DNA of 23,511 bases from Prevotellaceae bacterium UBA7017 (GCA_002449535.1 DJWZ01000155.1:1-23511); one strand, 5' to 3'. Shown: positions 15,262 through 23,511, numbered from the stretch's first letter. Notes: generated from the sequence alone by a model not told the origin. Numbers and translations are program-made.

Positions 15262-17175
15262 TTACAATGAATAGTCGGTGGAATAGCGTAGCATCTGCTG
15301 TTCCATCGTCTCTGTGAAGTCGAGGACAACGTCTTTTATCTTGCCTTGCTCGTCGAAAACAGGGGTCATCTTTGGATTGATAAATCCTTTGTATGGGGCG
15401 ATATTTAGTTTCTTGTATCGAGAAAGGGTCTCATGATGCAGGGTAGGGTCGATTTTCACTCCGTAGGTTTCCACCATGTTGCGTGCCGCTTCATAATCTC
15501 CTTCACTCTTTATGCGCTGTATCTCTGCAAGGAGGATGCCGAACGATTTGCGTAATTCCTCATAGTCATTGATGACAACATAATGTTTCTTAGAGCCGTC
15601 GGCAGAGGTCTTCTCACAAATCTCCACATTGCCATTGGAATGGTGAAGTGCCCAGTTGGCTATCAAGGCTCTGTTACGCATGTGGGCTTCCTCGTAGTTA
15701 GAGCCTTCCTTGATGCGTACTGCCTGTGTCAGCAAGCCGTTCATGAGATATGTATAGTAGCTTGCCTTATAAGCCTCCATATCAGGAACAAGCCCAAGGC
15801 TAAGGAGCTTTTCGTCAGCAATATAATAGAGGGCAAAGAGGTCTGCACGAGCTTCCTCTATGGTATTTCCGTATGCTTTCAGGGCATCTTGGCTGACACC
15901 TGGCAGCAGTTTTCCGCTACCATGTCCCAGGCACTCATGAAGGTCGGTATGCAGGCTGTCACACTGTTCACCGTATTTGCGTATCATGGAGATGGTATCG
16001 GCATCAGAGACAAATTCCTCAAGGAAGCCACTCTCCTTGGATGCTTCGTCGTAGGCTTTCATGAAATTGCTTATAGTGACGCTCTTGGAGCCATATTGGG
16101 CACGAATCCACTCAGCGTTTGGCAGATTGATGCCTATGGCGGTAGAAGGATATTCGTCTCCGCCTATCATGGCAGCACATACGGCATTGGCTATGACACC
16201 ACGCACCTTTTCCTTCTTGAACTGCTTGGCAACGGGCGAATGGTCTTCAAACCACTGTGCATTGTCGCTGATGGCTTGGGTGCGACGACATGCCTCTATA
16301 TCCTTATACTCTACGATGCCTTCCCATGATGCCTTGATGCCCAATGGGTCGCCATAAACCTCTATGAAGCCATTGACAAAGTCAATGCGTCCGCTTGTCT
16401 CCTTTATCCATTCTATGCAGTAGTCATCAAATACCTTTGCGTCACCAGAGTGATAATATTCTACCAGCAGGTCGATGACTTTCTTCTGCTGCTCGTTTTC
16501 TGCATATTCCCGTGCCTTGAGAAGGTTCTCAACGATTTTCTCTATGGTCTTGCCATATTTTCCACCGATATGCCATACGTCTTCTGTTATCTCACCGTCA
16601 ATCTTGCGAAGGGTGGAATTGAGCGGGTGTTGATGGCTGAAATTCTCAACCTCTTCCTGTGTCAGTCCTTCATAATAATTACATGCAGAGGTTGCAACCA
16701 GGTCTTCACCGTCATTCTTGTTTACACGCTTTGGAAGTATGTTTGGATTGAATATCACAGGAACGATGATGCTCAGCAGCTGTTCCTTGGGTAAGGGGAG
16801 GAGGGAGTCGTCGATACTGCGCACCTCTTTTATAAAGTATTCCTGAGAAAATTCAGGCACAAATTTCTCGCATCCATAGTGATGGTATATGCCGTTTGAA
16901 AACCAGACACGCTTCAGATAAGTCTCCAATGCAGTAGCTTCTGTACTGCTTCCTGACTCGTCAGAAGCTTGTTTTGAACCCTGTAATTTACTTCTGTAAA
17001 TAGTCTCTAATGTTCTGCGTATTAAGAGATTATATTTCCCGAATTGGTCAAAAGTAATGTCTCTTCCCCACAATGTGGCTTCTGAAAGATAATAAATATA
17101 TGCCTTTTGGCTTACAGAGAGTGCTTCGAAGCCTGGAAGGTTGTAGCGAAGCATTTGAATATCAGCAAATCTCAT
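15262..17175 (-). CDS. Dipeptidyl peptidase III (family M49)
   Basis: 637 aa. This zinc metallopeptidase removes dipeptides from the N-terminus of short peptides. The pentapeptide-type zinc motif HECLGH (413-418) supplies the two His ligands and catalytic E414, and EEARAD (440-445) supplies the third ligand E441. The Cys in HECLGH and the EEARAD variant are typical of Bacteroidetes enzymes. The N-terminal lobe opens with RFADIQMLRYNLPGFEALS and includes KRVWFSNGIYHHYG (88-101). There is no signal peptide or lipobox, so the enzyme should be cytoplasmic. No earlier start lies between the promoter and ATG 17175 apart from unusual codons. It is first in an operon with the lipoprotein gene and divergent from the HU-CCDC81 gene. 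Confidence 0.95.
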   Translation of the reverse strand: MRFADIQMLRYNLPGFEALSVSQKAYIYYLSEATLWGRDITFDQFGKYNLLIRRTLETIYRSKLQGSKQASDESGSSTEATALETYLKRVWFSNGIYHHYGCEKFVPEFSQEYFIKEVRSIDDSLLPLPKEQLLSIIVPVIFNPNILPKRVNKNDGEDLVATSACNYYEGLTQEEVENFSHQHPLNSTLRKIDGEITEDVWHIGGKYGKTIEKIVENLLKAREYAENEQQKKVIDLLVEYYHSGDAKVFDDYCIEWIKETSGRIDFVNGFIEVYGDPLGIKASWEGIVEYKDIEACRRTQAISDNAQWFEDHSPVAKQFKKEKVRGVIANAVCAAMIGGDEYPSTAIGINLPNAEWIRAQYGSKSVTISNFMKAYDEASKESGFLEEFVSDADTISMIRKYGEQCDSLHTDLHECLGHGSGKLLPGVSQDALKAYGNTIEEARADLFALYYIADEKLLSLGLVPDMEAYKASYYTYLMNGLLTQAVRIKEGSNYEEAHMRNRALIANWALHHSNGNVEICEKTSADGSKKHYVVINDYEELRKSFGILLAEIQRIKSEGDYEAARNMVETYGVKIDPTLHHETLSRYKKLNIAPYKGFINPKMTPVFDEQGKIKDVVLDFTETMEQQMLRYSTDYSL

Positions 17176-17218
17176 AGTTTTATGTGTGTGTTTTGGAGTT
17201 ATACTAAAATCAAGAGCC

Positions 17219-17249
17219 CAAAAATAATAAAAATATATTTAGCAGCAAA
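17219..17249 (-). promoter_or_regulatory. Bacteroidetes promoter of the dipeptidyl peptidase III operon
   Basis: On the minus strand: TTTG (17246-17249), 19-nt spacer, TATTTTTG (17219-17226). It predicts a leader of about 38 nt before ATG 17175. Confidence 0.68.
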
Positions 17250-17304
17250 ATTTTTGAAAACATTTTTCTGAAAAAAGTTTAAATTACCCTCTTATAAGAC
17301 TCAT

Positions 17305-17338
17305 TTTGTTGCCCTTATCGCTTTTTTCATTACCTTTG
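17305..17338 (+). promoter_or_regulatory. Bacteroidetes promoter of the HU-CCDC81 gene
   Basis: TTTG (17305-17308), 22-nt spacer (slightly long), TACCTTTG (17331-17338). It predicts transcription from about 17344 and a leader of about 68 nt to ATG 17412. Confidence 0.65.
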
Positions 17339-17411
17339 CAAAAGTTTTCAACGAGATATAAGTACACATACACAATATAATATATTGTACCTAAAATATA
17401 AAATAAGCATT

Positions 17412-18332
17412 ATGCGCAATAACATATCAAAACACATTGAGAGACTGCTGTTGACAAATGATAGGGTGGCAATTCCATCATTTGGAGTGTTCAATGTAAC
17501 TCACGTTGCTGCTGAGTACATGGAATCGACCGGTTTGTTCTATCCGCCAAAGAGAGTAGTCGATTTTGTTGTTGACAAAGTGGCGTATGATACATTATTG
17601 TTGCAGTCTTATGCTGAAACGTTGGATATAAGCATACCAGAGGCACAGAAGATCATAGAGAATGATGTTCGCCAGATACAGATTCAATTGCAGCAAGAAG
17701 GCGAGTATTATTTTCATGGTATCGGTACCTTGACACAGCTTGAAGACAGCACTTTGGGCTTTGAGGCTGATATGGCTGGGATTGCAACACCAAATCTGTT
17801 TGGTCTCAACTCTTTTGAATTCAAATTGCTTCACAATAAGGCTGAGCAAGAGCCAGCCAAGAGTGCAGCCCGCATAATCTCTATGTCTCCATTCAGTCAG
17901 CATCTGCATGCTCCTCATTCGCCACTCAGAAAGGTGGCGGCAGCTGCAGTGGCAGTGTTTGTAGGCTTCTCGTTCATATCAATGCCTGTAGGTAATGGCA
18001 GCGATAAGACAAAGGTTATTCAGGCTTCAATACTTTCGTCGGACGTGATAAATTCTATCATAGAATCGCCAACAACTCATAATGTGGCTGTCACACAAGA
18101 AGAGATAGCACAGTTTGAGAAGGCTGCTAATTATAATGAGGTACAAGAGCAGGCTCAGGCATCACATGAGACAGAAACTGCTGCTCCTGTAAGGGAGAAT
18201 ACCAAGACTACAAAGATTATTACTGCTGCCCCTACTTCGGTTACGGTCAACATTTCATATGATGACATGAAGAAGGTAGTGGAAGAGCACGAACAGGAAA
18301 AAGTTGTTCATGAAAAGGATTCGCTGTCCTAA
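17412..18332 (+). CDS. HU-CCDC81-type membrane protein lacking a SPOR domain
   Basis: 306 aa from ATG 17412; an in-frame TTG at 17385 is possible but less likely. The N-terminal ~135 residues match the two-part HU-like (CCDC81-type) fold of Bacteroidetes: 'NNISKHIERLLLTNDRVAIPSFGVF', then 'VDFVVDKVAYDTLLLQSYAE' and 'YYFHGIGTL'. A single membrane segment follows (about 174-193, AAAAVAVFVGFSFISM). The ~110-residue distal part is Glu/Thr/Ala-rich and ends in a charged helix (MKKVVEEHEQEKVVHEKDSLS). Relatives usually end in a peptidoglycan-binding SPOR domain, which I do not see here. They are thought to link cytoplasm and cell wall at the septum; that role is inferred. Its 3' end overlaps the next gene by 23 nt. 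Confidence 0.78.
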   Translation: MRNNISKHIERLLLTNDRVAIPSFGVFNVTHVAAEYMESTGLFYPPKRVVDFVVDKVAYDTLLLQSYAETLDISIPEAQKIIENDVRQIQIQLQQEGEYYFHGIGTLTQLEDSTLGFEADMAGIATPNLFGLNSFEFKLLHNKAEQEPAKSAARIISMSPFSQHLHAPHSPLRKVAAAAVAVFVGFSFISMPVGNGSDKTKVIQASILSSDVINSIIESPTTHNVAVTQEEIAQFEKAANYNEVQEQAQASHETETAAPVRENTKTTKIITAAPTSVTVNISYDDMKKVVEEHEQEKVVHEKDSLS

Positions 18333-18783
18333 ATGCAATAATTACATAGTTTTTGACGAGACGAAGTACCAGGGAGGAAAAACCTTGGTGTTTCAGTGTA
18401 CCGAGTGCGGTAAACAGTTCGGGATAAAATTAAAAGAAAAAAATGTTGGAAGCATTGTTGTCATTGAGAATGTGTTCCATTACAAGCAAGAATTTCCGTT
18501 GCACATGGGGGATAATGTCATTGGGCGATATATGAAAGATAGTCGCTGCCATTGTCCTATTCGTACAGATGACCCCAGCATCGATATGAACCATTGTGTT
18601 GTCAATGTTTCAAAAGATGATGAAGGGAAAATAAAATATATCCTTAGGGATGGTCCTTCAAATACAGGTACTTTCGTGGATAACAAAATACTTGGCGACA
18701 AAGAAAGGCGAATTATCACAGATGGTACATTGTTTACCATTGGAGCAACAAGCATTATTCTTAAGGGAACAGAGGAGAGGTAA
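18310..18783 (+). CDS. Zinc-ribbon and FHA-domain protein
   Basis: 157 aa from ATG 18310, inside the end of the preceding gene. An N-terminal zinc ribbon (C6-x2-C9 and C30-x2-C33: CPKC...CTEC) is followed by an FHA fold (about 62-152): HMGDNVIGRY, then MNHCVVNV in place of the usual S-R-x-H, and DGPSNTGTFVDNKIL corresponding to the N-G-T-x-V-N loop. FHA domains bind phosphothreonine. The loss of the usual Ser-Arg at the recognition loop (IDMNH) leaves true phosphopeptide binding uncertain. No Ser/Thr kinase is in the window. The overlap with the HU-CCDC81 gene suggests translational coupling and possibly a shared septum or envelope role. Confidence 0.82.
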   Translation: MKRIRCPKCNNYIVFDETKYQGGKTLVFQCTECGKQFGIKLKEKNVGSIVVIENVFHYKQEFPLHMGDNVIGRYMKDSRCHCPIRTDDPSIDMNHCVVNVSKDDEGKIKYILRDGPSNTGTFVDNKILGDKERRIITDGTLFTIGATSIILKGTEER

Positions 18784-18822
18784 GAGGTGAGAGGTAAGAG
18801 GTGAGAAGTAAGAGGTGAGGGC
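18781..18822 (+). repeat. Purine-rich GAGGTGAG/GAGGTAAG tandem tract
   Basis: Right after the FHA stop codon come repeated AAGAGGTGAGA-like units: GGTGAGAGGTAAGAGGTGAG, then AAGTAAGAGGTGAGGG. The strand is almost free of C. It separates the FHA gene from cysE and contains no promoter I can recognise. Confidence 0.6.
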
Positions 18823-18847
18823 ATGAGTTATTTGTTTATTGAGAAAT

Positions 18848-19663
18848 ATGGAGAATGAAATTATAACACAGACAGTAAAGGCTTTATCCACCCCCGAAAG
18901 TCTTGAGAATCTGTTTCCGGAAAATAAAGATTGCAGTCATCCTCTGCCATCAAACGAAATGATGCAGGAGGTTATAGAACTGGCACGTAGCATATTGTTC
19001 CCTGGATATTTTGGCCATTCGAAGGTAACAAAAGAAAATGTAGGCTATTTTATAGGTGTTTCGCTGGAACGCTTCTCGTCCCTGCTGCGTAAACAGGGTA
19101 TATGTGAGGATAAGGTTTGCGCCTTGGTGGCAAAGATGCCCGAAATACGTAAACTGCTCGCTATGGATGTAGAGGCTGCTTATAATGGTGATCCTGCAGC
19201 AACGTCTTATGAAGAGATAATATCCTGTTATCCTGTCATCAGGGCTCTTGTCAATTACCGCATGGCACATGTGTTATATGAATTGGATGTTCCCCTTATT
19301 CCTCGCGTAATGACAGAATTGGCACATTCAGAAACAGGCATCGACATACACCCTGCTGCACAGATAGGCAACCATTTCACAATAGATCATGGTACTGGCG
19401 TGGTGATAGGCGCTACTGCTATCATCGGCAACAATGTGAAACTGTATCAGGGTGTTACCTTGGGGGCTCTTTCGTTCCCGCTCGACGAGAATGGTAATCC
19501 CATCAAGGGAATACCACGTCATCCTATCTTGGAAGATGATGTCATAGTATATAGTAATGCTACAATACTGGGTCGTATAACAATAGGTAAAGGCAGTATA
19601 ATAGGTGCCAACCAATGGATTACCCAAGATGTGGCTCCGCAAAGCAAAATAGTTAACAAATAA
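18848..19663 (+). CDS. cysE: Serine O-acetyltransferase (CysE)
   Basis: 271 aa from ATG 18848 (GAGAAAT directly upstream; TTG three codons earlier rejected). It makes O-acetylserine from serine and acetyl-CoA, the first step of cysteine synthesis. The N-terminal helical domain contains D107 and DPAATS (115-120). The left-handed beta-helix begins at SETGIDIHPAAQIG (161-174), with D180/H181 in DHGTGVVIGATAIIG at the active site and the GVTLGALSFPLDENG loop. The protein stops soon after the helix at SKIVNK, without the C-terminal Ile tail that docks into CysK in many bacteria. No cysK is adjacent. It leads a run of close, co-directional genes to purD. Confidence 0.95.
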   Translation: MENEIITQTVKALSTPESLENLFPENKDCSHPLPSNEMMQEVIELARSILFPGYFGHSKVTKENVGYFIGVSLERFSSLLRKQGICEDKVCALVAKMPEIRKLLAMDVEAAYNGDPAATSYEEIISCYPVIRALVNYRMAHVLYELDVPLIPRVMTELAHSETGIDIHPAAQIGNHFTIDHGTGVVIGATAIIGNNVKLYQGVTLGALSFPLDENGNPIKGIPRHPILEDDVIVYSNATILGRITIGKGSIIGANQWITQDVAPQSKIVNK

Positions 19664-19676
19664 ATATTCATATACC

Positions 19677-21242
19677 GTGGAATTGATAGCTAAGACTTTT
19701 ATGGGTCTTGAAGATCTTCTGGTTCAAGAACTTACCGAGTTGGGAGCAGAAGACATTGTAAAAGGTTGTCGTGTAGTCTCTTTTAAGGGAGATAAGGCAT
19801 TGATGTATCGTGCTAACTTCGCATTGCGTACTGCTATACGCATATTGAAGCCTATAAAGACCTTTAAGGCTAAAGGGGCTGACGATGTGTATGATGCTGT
19901 GAAAGAAATAGACTGGAGCGAATATATTGCTGAGGGAAAGACATTTACTGTCGATTCTGTGGTGTATTCTGATAGTTTCAATAATTCCCGCTTTGTCACC
20001 TATAAGGTAAAAGACGCCATTGTTGACCAGTTCAGGGAAAAGACTGGTCGCCGCCCAAGCATTTCCATTACTGACCCTGATGTCCGCCTTAATGTTCATA
20101 TCGGAGAACGCACAGACGAAAATGGCAAAAAACATTCAGAGGGTACTATCTCACTCGACTCTTCTGGTGAGTCTCTTCATCGCAGGGGATATCGTCAGGA
20201 ACAGGTCGATGCCCCGTTGAATGAGGTGCTGGCTGCCGGCATGATAATGATGACAGGATGGAAGGGCGAGACCGATTTTATAGACCCTATGTGCGGTTCC
20301 GGCACATTGCTTATAGAGGCAGCCTTGATAGCACGCAACATAGCACCCGGAGTGTTCCGTCAGAGCTATGCCTTCGAGAAGTGGCCTGACTTTGACAGAG
20401 AACTGTTTGATGAGATATATAATGATGATTCCCAGGAAAGGGAGTTCTCACACCATATCTATGGCTACGATATAGATTTCAAGGCTGTGAATATTGCCAA
20501 AGCAAATGTGAAGGCTGCAGGCTTGCTAAAGGATATCTCGATAGAGCAGCAGGATTTTGCTGATATGCAGGGATTGCCAAATCCTGACCAGTATATGGAA
20601 CAAAATCTCTCAGGCGACCGTCTGGCTGTGATTGTCACAAATCCTCCTTATGGCGAGCGCATATCTACTCCAAACCTGTTGGAGACATACAAGATGATTG
20701 GCAGACAGCTGAAGCATCATTTCAAGGGCTGCGAGGCATGGATATTATCTTATAAGGAGGAATGTTTTGCCCAGATAGGTTTGAAGCCTTCATTGAGAAT
20801 CCCTATGTATAATGGCTCCTTGGAATGTGAATACCGTAAATACCTCATGTTCGACGGACGCCTTGAAAACTTCCGAGAGGAAGGAGGCATTGTAAAGACT
20901 GAGGAAGAGAAGAGAAAAATGGCAGAGAAACGTAGAGGTTGGCAGAAATACGACTATGCCAAGATGCGTGAAGAACGTGCCAGCAATGAAGAGGCAGACA
21001 TCTTGTCTTTCGAATTCCAATCCTTGAAGAAACAACGTCCGCAACGTGAGCGCAGAGAATGGGACAAGGATGGTGACAGGGGAAGAGATAGGGACAGGGA
21101 CAGGAAGTTCCAGGGTTCAGGTTCCAAGTTCCACCGAGACAGGGATGAGCGTCAGTTTAGGAGTAAAGACAATTATAAATCAAGAGAAGAGAGACAGGCT
21201 GACAGGAAAAAGTTTTTTCAGAAAAGAAATGATGATAAATGA
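19677..21242 (+). CDS. THUMP/UPF0020-type rRNA (guanine-N2) methyltransferase, RlmL-like
   Basis: 521 aa, GTG start 13 nt after cysE; the GTG directly gives the conserved ELIAKTFMGLEDLLVQEL. A ferredoxin-like/THUMP region (about 1-155) is followed by the UPF0020 methyltransferase domain with GESLHRRGYR (164-173), SAM motif FIDPMCGSGTLLIEAAL (201-217) and catalytic VTNPPYGER (320-328). The family forms m2G in 23S rRNA (G2445 in E. coli by the RlmL half of RlmKL). The RlmK half is absent, as usual in Bacteroidetes. After about residue 405 there is a ~115-residue disordered, strongly charged tail with R-D repeats (GRDRDRDRKF) not needed for catalysis, probably RNA-binding. The gap to the next gene is 3 nt. 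Confidence 0.9.
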   Translation: MELIAKTFMGLEDLLVQELTELGAEDIVKGCRVVSFKGDKALMYRANFALRTAIRILKPIKTFKAKGADDVYDAVKEIDWSEYIAEGKTFTVDSVVYSDSFNNSRFVTYKVKDAIVDQFREKTGRRPSISITDPDVRLNVHIGERTDENGKKHSEGTISLDSSGESLHRRGYRQEQVDAPLNEVLAAGMIMMTGWKGETDFIDPMCGSGTLLIEAALIARNIAPGVFRQSYAFEKWPDFDRELFDEIYNDDSQEREFSHHIYGYDIDFKAVNIAKANVKAAGLLKDISIEQQDFADMQGLPNPDQYMEQNLSGDRLAVIVTNPPYGERISTPNLLETYKMIGRQLKHHFKGCEAWILSYKEECFAQIGLKPSLRIPMYNGSLECEYRKYLMFDGRLENFREEGGIVKTEEEKRKMAEKRRGWQKYDYAKMREERASNEEADILSFEFQSLKKQRPQRERREWDKDGDRGRDRDRDRKFQGSGSKFHRDRDERQFRSKDNYKSREERQADRKKFFQKRNDDK

Positions 21243-21245
21243 CAG

Positions 21246-23195
21246 ATGACAAGGTATCGAAGCATAATATTATGTCTGCTGTTGTTGAGTTACATACCTG
21301 TTAATATGATGGCACAGAAACGACTTACACTTGAGGAACTAAACTTTGGTGGCAAGAACTATGCCTCCATGTCACCAGTCCGCAAGCACTATAAGTGGAA
21401 AGGAAACAAACTTATAGAGTCGGAAGAAAAGGATGCCGAGAAATATCCCCAGGTAATATCTCGTGACCATAATATATATGTGAGGTTTTCTGCAGAGTCA
21501 GACGAGAAACAAGTCACAACAGATGGTTCGCGGGAAATAGTATATGGTGAGTCTGTCCATAGAAACGAATGGGGCATAAATACAGGTATCTTTATGTCTC
21601 CAGACAGGAGCAAGGTGGCTTTCTATCGTATGGATCAGTCTATGGTGACAGACTATCCGCAGGTGAGTATTGCCGGCTATGAAGCAAAGTATGAGCCTGA
21701 TAAATATCCTATGACAGGCAGCAAAAGCCATAAGGTTACTATCGGTATCCTGGAATTGTCTGATGAGAATAACCTGAAACCTCATTATCTTGATTTGGGA
21801 GATGTCACAGATAGGTATTTTACTAATATCTCCTGGGCTCCTGATGGTAAGACATTGTACCTCATAGAATTGAACAGGGACCAGACAGAGTCGCATCTGG
21901 ATGCCTATGATGTGGCAACTGGTAAGAAGAAGGCTACCCTGTTTGTAGAGAAGGATGATAAGTATGTGGAGCCCCTGCATCCTATTTCGTTCCTGCCTTG
22001 GGACGATAGCAAATATATTTACTGGAGTCAGAAAGATGGTTATTGGCACCTGTATTTAGGTTCTGTAACTGCTGATGATAACGACCTCATCCAACTTACA
22101 AAGGGCGAATGGGTGGTTCTGGATATGATAGGATTCAGCAAGAGTACCAAATCCCTTATTATATCTGCCAACAAGGAGAGCCATGTGCAGCGAAATCTCT
22201 ATCGTCTGGACCTCAGTAAAGTGCCGGCAAAGGGAAAGACTGCAAAGATGACCTTGCTGGATAATGGCAAGGGCGTGCATGGTGGCAAGCTCAATGAGGA
22301 CGGCACTATGCTACTTGATATATGGGGTGAGCCAGATGTTCCCCGTGCCTATGCTACTGTCAATGTAAAGACAGGGGAGAGAAAGGAGGTCTTCAGGGCT
22401 CCAAATCCTTGGGAGGGGTATGATATTCCTATTTACAAGCATGGCACTATCACGGCAGCTGACGGCAAGACAGAGTTGCATTACAGGATGGTGTTGCCAA
22501 AGGATTTCGACGAAACAAAAAAATATCCTACTGTGGTATATGTGTATGGCGGTCCTCATGCCCACAATATCGAGGCTGCATGGCATTGGGCTTCTCGTCC
22601 TTGGGAGACATATATGGCAGGAGAGGGATATATATTGTTTATCCTCGACAACAGAGGTTCCGAACATCGCGGAAAGGATTTTGAACAGGTGATATATCGC
22701 CAGATGGGGCAGGAGGAGATGAAGGACCAGATGAAGGGTGTGGAATTCCTCAAGTCCCTGCCTTATGTTGATATGGACAGGCTTGGGGTTCATGGCTGGA
22801 GTTATGGCGGCTATATGACGATTTCCCTGATGACAAACTACAAGGATGTCTTTAAGGTTGGAGTGGCTGGCGGTCCTGTAATCGACTGGAAATGGTATGA
22901 GATTATGTATGGCGAGCGATATATGGACACTCCACAGGATAATAAGGAAGGCTATGAGAAGTGTTCCTTGCTGTCGAAGGCAAAGGACCTCAGTGGCAGG
23001 CTGCTCATCATAACAGGCGGAAACGACAAGACGGTTGTGCCACAACATTGCCTGAGCTTTATATATGAATGTAACAAGGCTGGCACATATCCAGACTTCT
23101 TTATATTCCCAGAGGAGGAGCATAATATGAAGAAACACCAGTCGGTTGTACTTCATGAACACATAACACGATATTTCAACGATTTTCTAAAATAA
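21246..23195 (+). CDS. Exported dipeptidyl peptidase IV-type serine peptidase (S9)
   Basis: 649 aa. Signal peptide: TRYRSIILCLLLLSYIPVNMMAQ, cleavage near MMA-Q. A beta-propeller (DPPIV N-terminal region, about 40-390) carries the substrate-entry architecture. The alpha/beta-hydrolase domain has YGGPHAH (435-441), nucleophile S519 in GVHGWSYGGY, D594 in TGGNDKTV and H626 in PEEEHNM, giving a complete catalytic triad. It should cleave X-Pro or X-Ala dipeptides from peptides in the periplasm or at the surface. Family members in oral and gut Bacteroidales help use proline-rich protein. It sits between the rRNA methyltransferase gene (3 nt) and purD (19 nt), so the operon is functionally mixed. 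The length is slightly short for DPP IV (about 700), and another S9B specificity is possible. Confidence 0.92.
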   Translation: MTRYRSIILCLLLLSYIPVNMMAQKRLTLEELNFGGKNYASMSPVRKHYKWKGNKLIESEEKDAEKYPQVISRDHNIYVRFSAESDEKQVTTDGSREIVYGESVHRNEWGINTGIFMSPDRSKVAFYRMDQSMVTDYPQVSIAGYEAKYEPDKYPMTGSKSHKVTIGILELSDENNLKPHYLDLGDVTDRYFTNISWAPDGKTLYLIELNRDQTESHLDAYDVATGKKKATLFVEKDDKYVEPLHPISFLPWDDSKYIYWSQKDGYWHLYLGSVTADDNDLIQLTKGEWVVLDMIGFSKSTKSLIISANKESHVQRNLYRLDLSKVPAKGKTAKMTLLDNGKGVHGGKLNEDGTMLLDIWGEPDVPRAYATVNVKTGERKEVFRAPNPWEGYDIPIYKHGTITAADGKTELHYRMVLPKDFDETKKYPTVVYVYGGPHAHNIEAAWHWASRPWETYMAGEGYILFILDNRGSEHRGKDFEQVIYRQMGQEEMKDQMKGVEFLKSLPYVDMDRLGVHGWSYGGYMTISLMTNYKDVFKVGVAGGPVIDWKWYEIMYGERYMDTPQDNKEGYEKCSLLSKAKDLSGRLLIITGGNDKTVVPQHCLSFIYECNKAGTYPDFFIFPEEEHNMKKHQSVVLHEHITRYFNDFLK

Positions 23196-23214
23196 CACAA
23201 CATACAGAGCAAAA

Positions 23215-23511
23215 ATGAATATTCTATTATTGGGATCAGGTGGCAGAGAACATGCGCTGGCTTGGAAAATAGCGCAGAGTGAAAAATGTGATATACTTTA
23301 TATCGCACCAGGCAATGCCGGAACAGACGGCGTTGGCGGTAAGGGCAGGAATGTGAATATAAAACCTGACGATTTTGAGACCTTGAAGGCTTTTGTTCTC
23401 GACAACAATGTGAAGATGGTTGTCGTAGGACCTGAAGACCCGTTGGTAAAGGGTATCTATGATGACTTCAAAAGTGATGCCCGCACTAAGGCTATCCCTG
23501 TTATCGGACCT
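23215..23511 (+). CDS. purD: Phosphoribosylamine-glycine ligase (PurD), N-terminal part; runs off the right edge
   Basis: 99 codons visible. NILLLGSGGREHALAWKIAQS is the diagnostic start of GAR synthetase, followed by APGNAGTDGVG and VVVGPEDPLVKGI, all N-terminal (pre-ATP-grasp) domain motifs. The enzyme joins glycine to 5-phosphoribosylamine in step two of purine synthesis. ATG 23215 is preceded by GAGCAAAA. It follows the DPP IV gene by 19 nt with no promoter between them, so it is likely the same transcript. The ATP-grasp part lies outside the window. Confidence 0.96.
   Translation, partial: MNILLLGSGGREHALAWKIAQSEKCDILYIAPGNAGTDGVGGKGRNVNIKPDDFETLKAFVLDNNVKMVVVGPEDPLVKGIYDDFKSDARTKAIPVIGP

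Noticed and set aside
15583..16329. 248-codon plus-strand ORF
   Set aside because: Antisense shadow of the dipeptidyl peptidase III active-site region; no independent start signal or domain.

Overview
The window looks like chromosome from a Bacteroidales bacterium, most likely Prevotella or a close relative. Six divergent or upstream regions carry the Bacteroidetes promoter pattern (TTTG, about 20 bp, then TAnnTTTG). GC content is moderate, ribosome-binding sites are weak and A-rich, and the gene families are typical of the order: LTA-synthase-like sulfatase, GH2 beta-galactosidase, HECLGH-type dipeptidyl peptidase III, HU-CCDC81 protein and four-helix-bundle suffix protein.

Layout. 1-3020 (minus): an LtaS-family membrane sulfatase followed 3 nt later by priA, which starts at TTG and runs off the left edge. 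3021-3546: a divergent region with promoters on both strands and a structured, terminator-ended minus-strand RNA of about 195 nt. 3547-8578 (plus): an AsmA/TamB-like membrane-anchored protein overlapping an exported GH2 beta-galactosidase, then a clear terminator. 8646-9449: about 800 bp without a gene, containing a 48-bp perfect palindrome flanked by oppositely oriented TTAATGACC-type repeats, and other inverted repeats. 9535-14660 (plus): an accessory-looking stretch with a short FtsK/SpoIIIE-like translocase, an AT-rich SF2 helicase, a four-helix-bundle protein with a 9-bp-repeat tail, and an array of four 182-194 bp fragments of a Rha-type phage regulatory domain. 14741-17175 (minus): dipeptidyl peptidase III followed by a small lipoprotein. 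17412-23511 (plus): an HU-CCDC81-type membrane protein overlapping a zinc-ribbon/FHA protein, then a tight run of cysE, a THUMP/UPF0020 rRNA methyltransferase, an exported DPP IV-type peptidase and the start of purD.

Most of the window is housekeeping or cell-envelope metabolism. The parts that stand out are the candidate small RNA or structured leader near 3095-3290, the palindromic repeat element at 8846-9019, and the island from ftsK to the Rha-fragment array. In that array the outer sequences are kept while the centre of each unit varies. All functions are assigned from motifs read by eye; no database search was run.
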